From contig NZ_JAVESS010000001.1 in NCBI RefSeq assembly GCF_034006445.1, forward strand, positions 496,001 to 560,000: 64,000 bases of DNA, read 5' to 3'. The notes below the pieces were generated by a model that worked only from the letters and a program-made list of their open reading frames with translations, ran no database searches and was not told where the DNA came from. Both the position numbers and the translations under genes were made by a program. The DNA is from Desulfovibrio sp. (GTDB lineage: Bacteria; Desulfobacterota; Desulfovibrionia; Desulfovibrionales; Desulfovibrionaceae). Within the stretch, counting starts at the first letter, position 1, and each line of letters opens with the position of its first letter. Below, in pieces: positions 49,577-57,290 of the stretch.

Positions 49577-49861
49577 TCAACTAATCAAGAATTCTAAGGC
49601 AGTGCCTACAGCGCCAATAAAAGCAAAAAAGGCACCAACTGCATTAAACCAACTGGAAAGGGCAACGCATTTTTGGTGTGCGAGTCTTTCTGGCGCATGT
49701 AAAAGGGTTGTAACCTTTTCAAGTAATGTCAGTGAAGGAAAAGTTGGACCGCCAATTGCCCCTGATATCCAGATCCTTATTCGTGAGGCACGGATCAAAA
49801 AAATTGCAGACAACGCTAAACTTATAACAATCATTAATTTTAAATAAGATCCCAGTTCCAT
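49577..49861 (-). CDS. Small phage membrane protein
   Basis: 94 residues with two strong hydrophobic segments (LKLMIVISLALSAIFLI near the start; WFNAVGAFFAFIGAVGTALEFLI at the end) flanking a charged middle. AAGGAGGTG lies 5 bases before the ATG. Size and topology would allow a holin-like or exclusion protein, but no family is recognised. Confidence 0.65.
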   Translation of the reverse strand: MELGSYLKLMIVISLALSAIFLIRASRIRIWISGAIGGPTFPSLTLLEKVTTLLHAPERLAHQKCVALSSWFNAVGAFFAFIGAVGTALEFLIS

Positions 49862-50015
49862 TGTCCACCTCCTTTTTATAAAATCTCATTTCAACAGATC
49901 GTGTCAACACCTCTCCTATCCAATCACTTGCTAGGTCGCTAAGAAGCTTTGACAGGCAATGTGGAAGAGGATCTTTACTGAACAGTGCCCGCGCTAAGGT
50001 TAATTGCATCTGCAT
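49719..50015 (-). CDS. Possible small overlapping gene
   Basis: 98 residues; a good GGAGG lies 5 bases before the ATG at 50015, which itself follows the previous gene closely. However, its last 143 bases overlap the start of the better-supported membrane-protein gene in another frame, and no motif is recognised. It may be a short peptide whose useful part ends before 49861, or spurious. Confidence 0.3.
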   Translation of the reverse strand: MQMQLTLARALFSKDPLPHCLSKLLSDLASDWIGEVLTRSVEMRFYKKEVDNGTGILFKINDCYKFSVVCNFFDPCLTNKDLDIRGNWRSNFSFTDIT

Positions 50016-50071
50016 AGTTCCTCCACAAGTCCCGCCAACGGTTCCAAGCGCTGGCGGTCATGTAGGGGATC

Positions 50072-50269
50072 TCACAATTTTTCAAACATCCCACATCCAC
50101 ATATGGGACACTTCTTCTTTTTTGAAACAGTCCCACACTTTTTGCATGCGCGGGACGGTTTGCCATCACTGAGCCGTTCGCCCTTGCAACTTGCGTAGAT
50201 GCGGGCAAAGTTCTTCGATTTGCTCTTCCCCGTGAATTCAGGGCGGTTCGGATTGTCGTAGCCGCTCAT
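50072..50269 (-). CDS. Small zinc-ribbon protein
   Basis: 65 residues, very basic. The C-terminal half holds two metal-binding pairs, CKKCGTV...KKCPICGCG, a rubredoxin-like zinc ribbon. The N-terminal half is Lys/Ser-rich (FTGKSKSKNFARIYASCKGE). Start overlaps the stop of the upstream gene by ATGA. Nucleic-acid binding is likely by composition. Confidence 0.65.
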   Translation of the reverse strand: MSGYDNPNRPEFTGKSKSKNFARIYASCKGERLSDGKPSRACKKCGTVSKKKKCPICGCGMFEKL

Positions 50270-51774
50270 TGAACGGCGGATTCCGTTGCTTGGTGCTCCA
50301 CGGCCACTGGCGGCTGGTCGGCTGGCACATCGTCGGAAATTTCAGCTGGCACTGTTCCCGTGTTCACGCCGTCCGAGATCCAGTTGTCATCCTTGGCGCC
50401 GTCTTCGGCTTCGGGGTTGCGCATGCAGGTGTTGCACGGGGGCATGTTGACTGCCATGCTCTTGTAGTTGCAGGTAGGGCACTCACGGCGCGGCGTCCAT
50501 TTGTCCAGGCCGCCTTCAACGGTTTGAGCACAGTTGGCGCATTCTTCGGCCTGCGCGCCGTCTTCAGCGTTGTCGATGTGGGCGCAGTTGATGCAGGTGT
50601 GCCCCCACGTCTGCGGCGTCGGCTCCGTGATGCCCTTTTTGCGGGGATCTTCGCCCAAGGGCGCGGAGTGGCCCTTGGAGTCAGGAGGCCCGTCAAACAG
50701 CGTCGGGCGGCGCTCTTCTGGGGTCATGGGGCGGCGCATAACCTCTTCTGCCACCTCATCGGCAGTGACGAACACGAGTTCGCCGGAATCAAAGTCCTGG
50801 TACACGTCGCACAGCACGCCTTGCGGCTCGGTTTTGCCCTTTCGGAACTCGGCAGCGGCTTTGCTCAGTCGCTTTTGTTCCGCGTCAATCTTTGCCTTGT
50901 ATTCCTTGCGCACGTCGGCAAGATCGCCTTCAAGCTCGTCAACCTTGGCCTGTGCTGCGGCCATTTCCTTGCCCAGGGCAATTTTGTCTTCGTCGGATAG
51001 CGGAAACGCCTTGGTGCAGGTGTCCCGCTTGAGCCAATGCACATCACGTCCGCGCAGGCAGGAGGGCGGGACGTTGCTGTCCTGGGGCTCGTCGTGAGGC
51101 TCACTGTCGCCCTCCTCATCTTCCTCAGGCGCATCAGGACAAAGGTCGGTGGGCTCAATGGCGCTGGCCATGACGTGGCATAACAGCGTATCGCCCACGT
51201 TGATTTCTTCGGCATCATGCGTGAACTCCCTTGTGGACAGGTCGGCCGTGTTGCCGTGGCGATCTTCAACGGTGGCCGTTTCACCGTCTTCAGAGAATTC
51301 AACAATGGTCAGGGTGAGTTCAACTGTTGCGTTAGGGCCAGACGCGACGGCAACGAAATTGTCACTGATGCCCGCCGTGTGCCCGAACCGGGTGCATTCG
51401 TTGCACACATCGAGGACGTTGTGTTCATCCTCGTCGTAATTCACGCAGTCTTGGCAGCGGATGCCATCACCTTTCGGGGTAAATTCCGTCACTTTTGCGG
51501 GTGCGGCTGCCTGCTCCTCACCGTCTCCGAAAACCTTTGCGTACCCCTGGCCATCCACCAGCCCTTTGTCCTCTGCCAGCCAATCTGGCAGTGTCACTTC
51601 AACATCCGTATCGCCGCGCTCCCCGGCGTATTCGACTTGACTCTTTGCCAGCCAAACTTCATCGCCGTTGCACGCCAGCAGGATGGCGTCTTCTGTTTCC
51701 TGTATGATGTCGCCGTAGATGGTGTACATTTCCGGCTCGGGGCGCGGGAGCGCTTTCGCTTTCTTTCTGGCCAT
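50266..51774 (-). CDS. Acidic phage protein with three Cys4 zinc-knuckle repeats
   Basis: 502 residues; AGGAG upstream. Three C-x2-C...C-x2-C modules are present: CQDC-13-CNEC (~107-127), CINC-14-CANC (~394-415) and CPTC-11-CNTC (~433-451). A central coiled-coil stretch (~270-315) is rich in Glu/Lys, and the rest is acidic and low in hydrophobics. No family recognised. It follows the single-strand annealing recombination genes in the leftward operon and may act with them. A hairpin with a T-run separates it from DUF1351. Confidence 0.65.
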   Translation of the reverse strand: MARKKAKALPRPEPEMYTIYGDIIQETEDAILLACNGDEVWLAKSQVEYAGERGDTDVEVTLPDWLAEDKGLVDGQGYAKVFGDGEEQAAAPAKVTEFTPKGDGIRCQDCVNYDEDEHNVLDVCNECTRFGHTAGISDNFVAVASGPNATVELTLTIVEFSEDGETATVEDRHGNTADLSTREFTHDAEEINVGDTLLCHVMASAIEPTDLCPDAPEEDEEGDSEPHDEPQDSNVPPSCLRGRDVHWLKRDTCTKAFPLSDEDKIALGKEMAAAQAKVDELEGDLADVRKEYKAKIDAEQKRLSKAAAEFRKGKTEPQGVLCDVYQDFDSGELVFVTADEVAEEVMRRPMTPEERRPTLFDGPPDSKGHSAPLGEDPRKKGITEPTPQTWGHTCINCAHIDNAEDGAQAEECANCAQTVEGGLDKWTPRRECPTCNYKSMAVNMPPCNTCMRNPEAEDGAKDDNWISDGVNTGTVPAEISDDVPADQPPVAVEHQATESAVQ

Positions 51775-51784
51775 GTTGCTCTCC

Positions 51785-51824
51785 TAAAAAAAGGTGCCCG
51801 CGCCGCATGGGAAACGCCGCGGGC
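51785..51824 (-). terminator. Terminator/attenuator before the Cys4 gene
   Basis: On the minus strand a GC-rich stem (51818-51824 with 51796-51802) is followed by seven T residues (51792-51786), directly before the ribosome-binding site of the 51774 gene. It would lower or control expression of everything downstream. Confidence 0.6.
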
Positions 51825-51851
51825 TTTTGTGGGGGTGTGTGAGGTGGAAGT

Positions 51852-52793
51852 TTATCGGAGGCGTGCGCTGAACGTGGTGCATGTTCCCCGAAGGGTTGCC
51901 AAAGCGCTACGCACGGCAGCTTCGTTTGCCGGGCTGTAAGTTATAATGATTGACATGGTTTTATCCGGGCCTGCGGCCACAATGGGCAGGGGGGCGGGTT
52001 GCGGCGACGGCTGTTCAGCCGCAGGTTCACGAGGGGGAGGTTGGCGATGCATTATTGTAACAGGTCGCGCAGGTTCCTTGACAGATGCCAGGCGTGCCAC
52101 CTCCCGCTCCGCAGCAGTCTTGATTTCAGCGCATACTGAATCGAGAGGGGTACCAAGGTCGCTATTCCTGGGCGTCATGAACTGTGCTACGGAGAGTTCT
52201 ATACCGCGTTCAGCGTTGGCCGCTTTAACGGCCTGTTCGATTGCCGCAGCCCGCTCTACCCTCGCCTGCTCAGCCTGGTGCTGCATACGCTCAGATTCAA
52301 TGCGCTGACAAATAATGTCCTGGACAGATTCGCGAATGGACTTCAACGACGTGGACTTGTTCAGCCACTTGTCTTGAATGGGGATCGGGAAGGGATGGAC
52401 TTCAACTTTGTGCGCGTCCAGTTCTTCAATGATGATGTCCTGTACCACCTCGCGCTTCTTTTCGCGCTCTTGTTCAACAAAGTGCTGCACCTGCTCACTG
52501 AGAGCCTTGTATGTGTCGTCGAAGATTGTCGTGACCTTTTTAATCTGCTTCTCAAAATCACGGAGCGGTTCGCTCAACTCTTTGACTGTTTCTTTACGGG
52601 CGTTGTCCAGGCTGATTTTGGCTTTGTTGAGCTCAGCCATGCATTCACGAATTTCTGGTACTTGATCATCAGTGATCACAAGCCCGTCGTATTTTCCGGT
52701 CATGCCCCTGGCCCAGGCCACAAGCCCTGCGAAATCGAAACTGACTGCGGGCGGGCTTGACTGGAGCTTCATGCGTGGATCTGCTATGGCCAT
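51852..52793 (-). CDS. DUF1351 phage protein
   Basis: 313 residues. The charged coiled coil (ITDDQVPEIRECMAELNKAKISLDNARKETVKELSEPLRDFEKQIKKVTTIFDDTYKAL) is typical of DUF1351, commonly encoded beside RecT in phages. A second helical region follows, then a Pro-rich stretch and a short C-terminal beta segment. Its start abuts the recT stop. Role is probably in the recombination complex; unproven. Confidence 0.75.
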   Translation of the reverse strand: MAIADPRMKLQSSPPAVSFDFAGLVAWARGMTGKYDGLVITDDQVPEIRECMAELNKAKISLDNARKETVKELSEPLRDFEKQIKKVTTIFDDTYKALSEQVQHFVEQEREKKREVVQDIIIEELDAHKVEVHPFPIPIQDKWLNKSTSLKSIRESVQDIICQRIESERMQHQAEQARVERAAAIEQAVKAANAERGIELSVAQFMTPRNSDLGTPLDSVCAEIKTAAEREVARLASVKEPARPVTIMHRQPPPREPAAEQPSPQPAPLPIVAAGPDKTMSIIITYSPANEAAVRSALATLRGTCTTFSARLR

Positions 52794-53963
52794 TTATCCC
52801 TCCTCGGGCAACTCAACGTTATCCCATTCAGGGCATCGCGGCCGCATGCTGCATTTTTCGCAGTCGGCCTCCGTCACCATGCGTTCGCCGTCTGTACGCG
52901 GGCAGGGAAAGGCGTTTTGGTTCAGGGCGTTTGGGTTCAGGTTGTTCTGCTGCTGAGGTTGCGGCGCGGGCTCCTTGGGGGCCGCCTGCTTTTCCTTTTG
53001 AACATGGGGCTTTTCCTGCACCGATACTTTCTCGCGCGCCGGTGCCATTTCCTTGGGCGTAACCTCGCCGGTATCCACGTTGATATGTTCGCTGGTGGCG
53101 GCCTGCGGCAATGTCGCTTTTATGTCGTCCATGGTCATTGGCTTTGGCTCTTCATCAAAGCCGAACGACCCAGGCGACATTTCAGACAAATCAATGGTGT
53201 CGTGAATTTCTTCGGCGGTCTGTATGCCCATGAGCAATTCAGGGGCGTAGAGCTTGCCAAAGAATGAGGCTGCCCGGTAGCGAAGCATGACTTCCGGCAT
53301 GGTCTTCCACTTTGAACCATCCTTCCCGTACCATCCTTCAAGGACAGCCATTTCAATAGTGACCGGGGGCGACGAAATGCGCTCTCCGGTGGCTTTTTCA
53401 ATGGCCCAAGCCACGCACCTCATATTTTTGAGGCGGGCTTTTTGGGACACGTCCTTGCGAAAGTTTTTGCCGGTCTGCGGGTTTTGCTCCCATACTTTTT
53501 CCGACCATTCAAAGGTTTGTTCCCCAAGGTCTTCGATTTCGAATCGCAAAGGGCTGAACTTACCGCATGCGTTGATTGCCGCCGTGATAAACTGTGACGA
53601 CCAGCCCGGCCGCCCTTCGACGATGTACAGATTCTGCATGATCATGAGAGGGTCGGCACCAAGGCGCTGCGACATATTCAAGGCCAGCACACAGTTGGAA
53701 ATGGCGTTAGGATTTTGGGTTGTCGGCCCTTCTTGGTTGCCGTATTTATCGCGCTTGACCCATGTGGATTGGTATTGTTTCGGCACCAATGTCGAGTTGG
53801 AAAGCAGATGTGCCGCCCTTTGCATGAGGTCAAGCCCGCCAGCCGTAAAAAAGCCAATCTGGGTTTCACCCGGGAGGCTGCGAGTTGATGCCTTCAATTC
53901 CGCGAGGCTTGTCGTATTGCCGCCGGGGCGCGGCGCCTGGGATACGGTTGCAGCCTGAGTCAT
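52794..53963 (-). CDS. recT: RecT family single-strand annealing protein
   Basis: 389 residues from the ATG at 53963 (GAGGT upstream). Core features: STLVPKQYQS, NAISNCVLALNMSQRLGADPLMIMQNLYIVEGRPGWSSQFITAAINACGKF, the VTIEMAVLEGWYGKDGSKWKTMPEVMLRYRAASFFGKLYAPELLMGI block. The C-terminal ~90 residues are Pro/Gln-rich and end in a Cys-containing segment. It anneals complementary single strands during phage recombination, with the neighbouring nuclease as the likely exonuclease partner. Confidence 0.9.
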   Translation of the reverse strand: MTQAATVSQAPRPGGNTTSLAELKASTRSLPGETQIGFFTAGGLDLMQRAAHLLSNSTLVPKQYQSTWVKRDKYGNQEGPTTQNPNAISNCVLALNMSQRLGADPLMIMQNLYIVEGRPGWSSQFITAAINACGKFSPLRFEIEDLGEQTFEWSEKVWEQNPQTGKNFRKDVSQKARLKNMRCVAWAIEKATGERISSPPVTIEMAVLEGWYGKDGSKWKTMPEVMLRYRAASFFGKLYAPELLMGIQTAEEIHDTIDLSEMSPGSFGFDEEPKPMTMDDIKATLPQAATSEHINVDTGEVTPKEMAPAREKVSVQEKPHVQKEKQAAPKEPAPQPQQQNNLNPNALNQNAFPCPRTDGERMVTEADCEKCSMRPRCPEWDNVELPEEG

Positions 53964-53968
53964 GGTAG

Positions 53969-54766
53969 TTACCTCTTCCACCGGCAGACATGGAAAGCCG
54001 GGCAGTATTTTTCTCCGCAGATTTGCGACTTGGGATTTCCGTAAAACAGACCGCTGTGCAGCATATTTGATGCGATGGTGAGAAGCCCTGGACCTTCATC
54101 ACCACCAACAAGCAGTGAGCGGGCACCGGATATCTCCCCTACCCCGGCCCTGCGGCCCTTATCCGTTTTTGCGACCTGCAGGCCCATAATTTTTGCAGGG
54201 GCATCAATTGGCAATCCTGTTGCCCTGGACGCCATAAGCTCATACACGCCCATCTGGGCGGCATGCCCCTTGGTATTAACCGTGCCATCAGCAGCAACCG
54301 CGCTCTTGCCCGTTTTGATATCGGCTATGCCCAAGCATCCGTCGTGCGCTTCGTATATGCGGTCCAAGGTACCAGTGAGAATCAAGCCAACGTCTTCTAT
54401 GGGGAGATCGTCGCAGGTTGCTTCAACGGCGACATATGCCTGTTGTGGGGATATTTGCTCGCAGTACATTCTGTGCAGTGGCAACGCTATGCTCTCAGCC
54501 TCTCGTGGCGACGACTCCCCCCAATCAACGTCTTCGTTGGGATGATGTATGGCATCCACAACGGCGCCAGCGGCTTCATCGGGCGTGAGGGGGTTGCCTT
54601 CAATGATTCGCTGGTCAAAAAGTGCAGCACCCGCATGCACGGCGGTGCCAAGACGCGCGGCGTCCGACGCTGGCAACCGCATCCCTTTGACATATTTAGC
54701 TTCCCATCGTGCCGGACAGTCAAAAAGCTCAGCCAAGGACGATGCGCGGATATTTATCATGCTCAT
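53969..54766 (-). CDS. PD-(D/E)XK nuclease, Cas4/RecB-like
   Basis: 265 residues. LGTAVHAGAALF (~40), then GTLDRIYEAHDGCLGIADIKTGKSA holding the D...D-x-K catalytic core (~128-150), and QMGVYELMA. A cysteine at ~17 and three at the C-terminus (CGEKYCPAFHVCRW) could hold a [4Fe-4S] cluster, as in Cas4 and AddB. It ends 6 bases before recT and is its probable resecting partner. Confidence 0.85.
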   Translation of the reverse strand: MSMINIRASSLAELFDCPARWEAKYVKGMRLPASDAARLGTAVHAGAALFDQRIIEGNPLTPDEAAGAVVDAIHHPNEDVDWGESSPREAESIALPLHRMYCEQISPQQAYVAVEATCDDLPIEDVGLILTGTLDRIYEAHDGCLGIADIKTGKSAVAADGTVNTKGHAAQMGVYELMASRATGLPIDAPAKIMGLQVAKTDKGRRAGVGEISGARSLLVGGDEGPGLLTIASNMLHSGLFYGNPKSQICGEKYCPAFHVCRWKR

Positions 54767-54924
54767 TGTTTTATATGCGCCATCTGTATCTTCCTGGCCG
54801 CCTCAGCATAGGCCGCGTGTTCTTCTGGGCCGTCGAGGCTGCCGACGATTGCGAAAAGTAGGAGCATGGCCAGAGCCAATGCCCAGCCGCGCCAGTTTTT
54901 CAGGGGATTGAGTTCATGCCACAT
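54763..54924 (-). CDS. Tiny membrane protein, 53 residues
   Basis: The reading frame begins MWHELNPLKNWRGWALALAM and has one transmembrane helix followed by a helical Ala-rich tail ending AHIKQ. AGGTGG lies 6 bases before the ATG, and the stop overlaps the start of the nuclease gene by ATGA, so translational coupling is clear. No family recognised. Confidence 0.6.
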   Translation of the reverse strand: MWHELNPLKNWRGWALALAMLLLFAIVGSLDGPEEHAAYAEAARKIQMAHIKQ

Positions 54925-54925
54925 G

Positions 54926-55033
54926 TCAGCCACCTATCAGTTTGCTGCACACGGCCACCGCCAAAGGGACAAGGCCAGCCAGGGCCACGGCGCGCAGCCA
55001 ATCGCCCAGATATGCAAGTTGAATATCAAGCAT
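54926..55033 (-). CDS. Tiny membrane protein, 35 residues
   Basis: Begins MLDIQLAYLGDWLRAVALAG and is almost entirely one hydrophobic helix. GGGGAGGGGAG precedes the ATG. Its stop lies one base before the start of the next 53-residue gene. It fills what would otherwise be a gap in the leftward operon. Unknown function. Confidence 0.5.
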   Translation of the reverse strand: MLDIQLAYLGDWLRAVALAGLVPLAVAVCSKLIGG

Positions 55034-55044
55034 ACTCCCCTCCC

Positions 55045-55389
55045 CTACAGGCTTGCCGGAAAATCCACGCCAGGGTGGACTCCGTAAGTTTTGCAGCACG
55101 GCGGATTCGCCAACTCGTCAAGGAAATCTGAACACGGCTCGAATGCGTCAGCGTGATTGTCGCAGCGGCCATCTGAGGCCATCAGTGTGACGGACACGCC
55201 CGCATCAGCTTCAACCGCGCCGCGTTTGCAGGGGCACACGGCAAGCTCACCGCGCCGGATGCAGTTGCGGTCATAAACGGGAACCACCATGGCTTCGGAG
55301 CGATCCCAGAAGCGACAATTGCCGCAGGTTCTTTCTGAGGCGAGGATTTCAAGTTCATCCTCTTCAGGCGTGTAAAGCTCTTCGCTCAT
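55045..55389 (-). CDS. Cysteine-rich phage protein
   Basis: 114 residues from the ATG at 55389 (the open frame to 55611 runs through non-coding-looking sequence). Acidic start, then CGNCRFWDRSEAM..., CPCKRG, CDNHADAFEPCSDF and a late CC pair. At least four likely metal ligands (CxxC, CPC, CDNH). A single zinc-binding fold is plausible; no family recognised. Confidence 0.6.
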   Translation of the reverse strand: MSEELYTPEEDELEILASERTCGNCRFWDRSEAMVVPVYDRNCIRRGELAVCPCKRGAVEADAGVSVTLMASDGRCDNHADAFEPCSDFLDELANPPCCKTYGVHPGVDFPASL

Positions 55390-56010
55390 GGCGGCCCCCG
55401 TAAAAGTTGAGGCCGGGGAATTACCCCCGGCCGTGTATGTAAACCGACTGATGTCGGGAGTTGTAAAAGCCGGACACACAATGCACCCGGCTCCGCGCAA
55501 CCACAGAGAAACAGCAAAGACGTGGAGCGCTGCAAGTTGAAGGCAGGCCCCGGATTCGCGCCGGGCGGTGTGTCGTTTTTCCAACTGGTTTTGCTGCGTT
55601 ATCTCCCACAAAGCGCCAGTATGTACGTCTTTGCCTCGTTCGCCAGGGCCGCACCTGCCGTAATCTCTCCAGTTCCGCCAACGACCATTTTGCCGATGTC
55701 AGCAATCTGGTCGCCAGCGGTCAAAAGAAATTCCTTAAAGTTTCGCTGTAATGGTCGGTCAACAGCTACCTTGCGCCCTTTCGGGAGGCCGACGCTTGCA
55801 CGCCACCGTCTTTTCGCCCCTACCCCTTCTGCACCGGGCCAGTTCCCCTGCTCTTCCTCAGCCTTCCCTGCGCTTCGTTTGCCTTCCCGCTCCCGTGGGC
55901 TTGCGGCTGTCCTGCACCCGGTACTTGTGGCCTTCCCTCTGCTCTTCCACTTGTGGCTACTTTCGCCCGGGGGCTGTGTTCGCCGCTGGCAGTGCGTCGG
56001 TGAAATCAAA
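55390..56010. other. Region left of the operators, gene content unclear
   Basis: About 620 bases between the Cys-rich gene and the first operator pair. A GC-rich hairpin sits near 55411-55436. From about 55780 to 55960 the plus strand is a polypyrimidine run (polypurine on the minus strand). A minus-strand frame covers 55599-56072 but has no good start. Confidence 0.45.
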
Positions 56011-56072
56011 GTAAGAGATTTTAGCTTACTATGCAAGAAAAAAATAAGTGCTAATCTCTTACCTATGGACAT
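55599..56072 (-). CDS. Possible first gene of the leftward operon, basic protein
   Basis: 157 residues if read from the ATG at 56072; no Shine-Dalgarno is visible and the frame runs through the operator-like repeats, so the true start is probably internal. The middle is Arg/Lys-rich (KRSAGKAEEEQ, GAKRRWRASV, GLPKGRKV); the last 50 residues look like a normal folded helix pair (NFKEFLLTAGDQIADIGKMVV...AALANEAKTYILAL). Position and composition would suit a lambda N-like protein, but this is speculative. Confidence 0.3.
   Translation of the reverse strand: MSIGKRLALIFFLHSKLKSLTLISPTHCQRRTQPPGESSHKWKSRGKATSTGCRTAASPREREGKRSAGKAEEEQGNWPGAEGVGAKRRWRASVGLPKGRKVAVDRPLQRNFKEFLLTAGDQIADIGKMVVGGTGEITAGAALANEAKTYILALCGR
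56011..56062. promoter_or_regulatory. Operator-like inverted pair, OL-like
   Basis: GTAAGAGATT at 56011-56020 (continuing to TTAGC) faces GCTAATCTCTTAC at 56050-56062, its inverse with two bases less. The same half-site occurs as a second facing pair at 58404/58449. A shorter GTAAG/CTTAC symmetry overlaps the left copy. Likely bound by the prophage repressor. Confidence 0.6.
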
Positions 56073-56126
56073 ATTAAAACCATAAGGAAACCCAACAGCC
56101 AGAAACATATCCCCCAAGGAAAAGAC

Positions 56127-56366
56127 ATGACCGAGAAAGAAAAAGACTACGCAGCGTTCTCGCAAGGCGACCCCAACATGGCGGATAAACTCAAAGACTA
56201 TCAGGCATTCGTGAGCGCGGTGTTGATGCACAACATTCCGCCGGAGCAGGCATCGGCCATATTTGCCGTTTCAGGGCGGCCTGGGGGCAAGCAAGCCGAG
56301 CGGCGCCCTCTGACAGATGAAGAGTTGAGAATTAAAAAGGACATTGTTGATAGCTTGCTGATGTGA
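56127..56366 (+). CDS. Small phage protein of unknown function
   Basis: 79 residues; AAGGAAA 6 bases before the ATG. Acidic-basic, helical (DKLKDYQAFVSAVLMHNIPPEQASAIFAVSGRPGG...LTDEELRIKKDIVDSLLM), soluble. No motif recognised. It starts 65 bases right of the operator pair and is transcribed away from it, so the repressor may control it. Confidence 0.6.
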   Translation: MTEKEKDYAAFSQGDPNMADKLKDYQAFVSAVLMHNIPPEQASAIFAVSGRPGGKQAERRPLTDEELRIKKDIVDSLLM

Positions 56367-56390
56367 CCACCCGCAGTTCAGCGGGCGCAA

Positions 56391-56412
56391 AAAAAGCCCC
56401 TCGGTGAGGGGC
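56391..56412 (-). terminator. Terminator for the leftward small gene
   Basis: Stem gcccct/aggggc (56396-56412) with a run of T on the minus strand (56395-56391 and beyond), 21 bases after the stop of the 52-residue gene. Confidence 0.8.
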
Positions 56413-56432
56413 GGAAACAGATTGTCGAGTGG

Positions 56433-56591
56433 CTATCCCTTACGCTGCGGAGGCGCCGGGGGTTTAGGGTTGGTCGGCGGATTCCTGTTGTTGGTTATAC
56501 GTGTCCCCCCGCTCCCACCACTGGCCGTTGGTGTCGGCTGCGGTTGGGGGCGAGGCTGGGCCGGGCGTGAAGGTTTAGATCCGTCACCCAT
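56433..56591 (-). CDS. Proline-rich 52-residue phage protein
   Basis: Begins MGDGSKPSRPAQPRPQPQPT and ends PKPPAPPQRKG; almost wholly Pro/Gly/Arg/Thr, hence disordered. Strong AAGGAGG 6 bases before the ATG and a terminator right after the stop make it a credible gene. It lies 21 bases downstream of the 196-residue membrane protein, in the same orientation. Confidence 0.6.
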   Translation of the reverse strand: MGDGSKPSRPAQPRPQPQPTPTASGGSGGTRITNNRNPPTNPKPPAPPQRKG

Positions 56592-56612
56592 GAAGCGCCT
56601 CCTTTTTTAATG

Positions 56613-57203
56613 TTAGCAGAGCAGTGTAACCAAAGCTGTGCCCACTGAAGCGAGCACGCCCCATGACATGCATCGTAATTTTACACCTATGGAGTTGGAT
56701 TCTGCTACGTGCTGAGTGATGGCTTCTTGAATATCCCTGATAAGGGTTATCCGGCAGCTATCCGTATAGAACTCATCACAATCATCAAAGGCAAGATCTC
56801 CAATCTTAGTCCAAGGGAAAACTGTTGGCCCCACACCCTTACCTCTGCCTCTCATGGTATCTACGCCAAGAAGAAAAACGACCAGAGATAGAATTAGTGA
56901 CAGGCAGGAGAAAAATTTAAAAACTTTACTCTGCACATCAACCGTGAGGTCGATAAACGCAATAAGCTGTTTTGTTGACGCGATGTCTGCAAAAAATGCA
57001 AGTTCTGCTGCAAAAACAACAGTTGCTATCCATAGGTATGATTTTATTGTTGAATGCTGAAACCGCTTTATTGTGTAGGTTGTTTGATTGTAATCATCCA
57101 ATGCTGAGCGCAAGACAGCATCAAGGGTTGTGCTATATTTTGTATTGAATGCAATTTTTTGTGCTTCGGGTGTCGGTTCAGAAGTCACTGCTGTTTGAGT
57201 CAT
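56613..57203 (-). CDS. Phage membrane protein of unknown function
   Basis: 196 residues from the ATG at 57203 (GGAGG upstream). A soluble N-terminal region (~1-55), then two transmembrane helices (YLWIATVVFAAELAFFADI; FSCLSLILSLVVFLLGV), a soluble loop with acidic residues (DDCDEFYTDSC), and a C-terminal helix (WGVLASVGTALVTLLC). AT-richer than its surroundings. Beside the repressor, a superinfection-exclusion or lysogenic-conversion role is plausible but not shown. Confidence 0.65.
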   Translation of the reverse strand: MTQTAVTSEPTPEAQKIAFNTKYSTTLDAVLRSALDDYNQTTYTIKRFQHSTIKSYLWIATVVFAAELAFFADIASTKQLIAFIDLTVDVQSKVFKFFSCLSLILSLVVFLLGVDTMRGRGKGVGPTVFPWTKIGDLAFDDCDEFYTDSCRITLIRDIQEAITQHVAESNSIGVKLRCMSWGVLASVGTALVTLLC

Positions 57204-57225
57204 GGTTCCTCCGATTGCCCACAAG

Positions 57226-57254
57226 ATAACAAAGTCTATAGCGTAAGAAAACAA
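57226..57254 (-). promoter_or_regulatory. Promoter of the 196-residue membrane protein
   Basis: On the minus strand TTGTTT (57254-57249), 17 bases, TGTTAT (57231-57226), 23 bases before the start codon. The -35 overlaps the T-run of an upstream terminator. Confidence 0.5.
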
Positions 57255-57272
57255 AAAAGCCCCCAGGGGGGC
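57253..57272 (-). terminator. Terminator between two leftward membrane-protein genes
   Basis: Stem gccccc/gggggc with T residues on the minus strand (57258-57253). It isolates the 196-residue gene as its own unit. Confidence 0.7.
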
Positions 57273-57290
57273 GAGGAAAGAGGGACAGAA

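Noticed and set aside
56404..56610. 68-residue plus-strand frame
   Set aside because: Opposite strand carries a 52-residue gene with strong Shine-Dalgarno and its own terminator.
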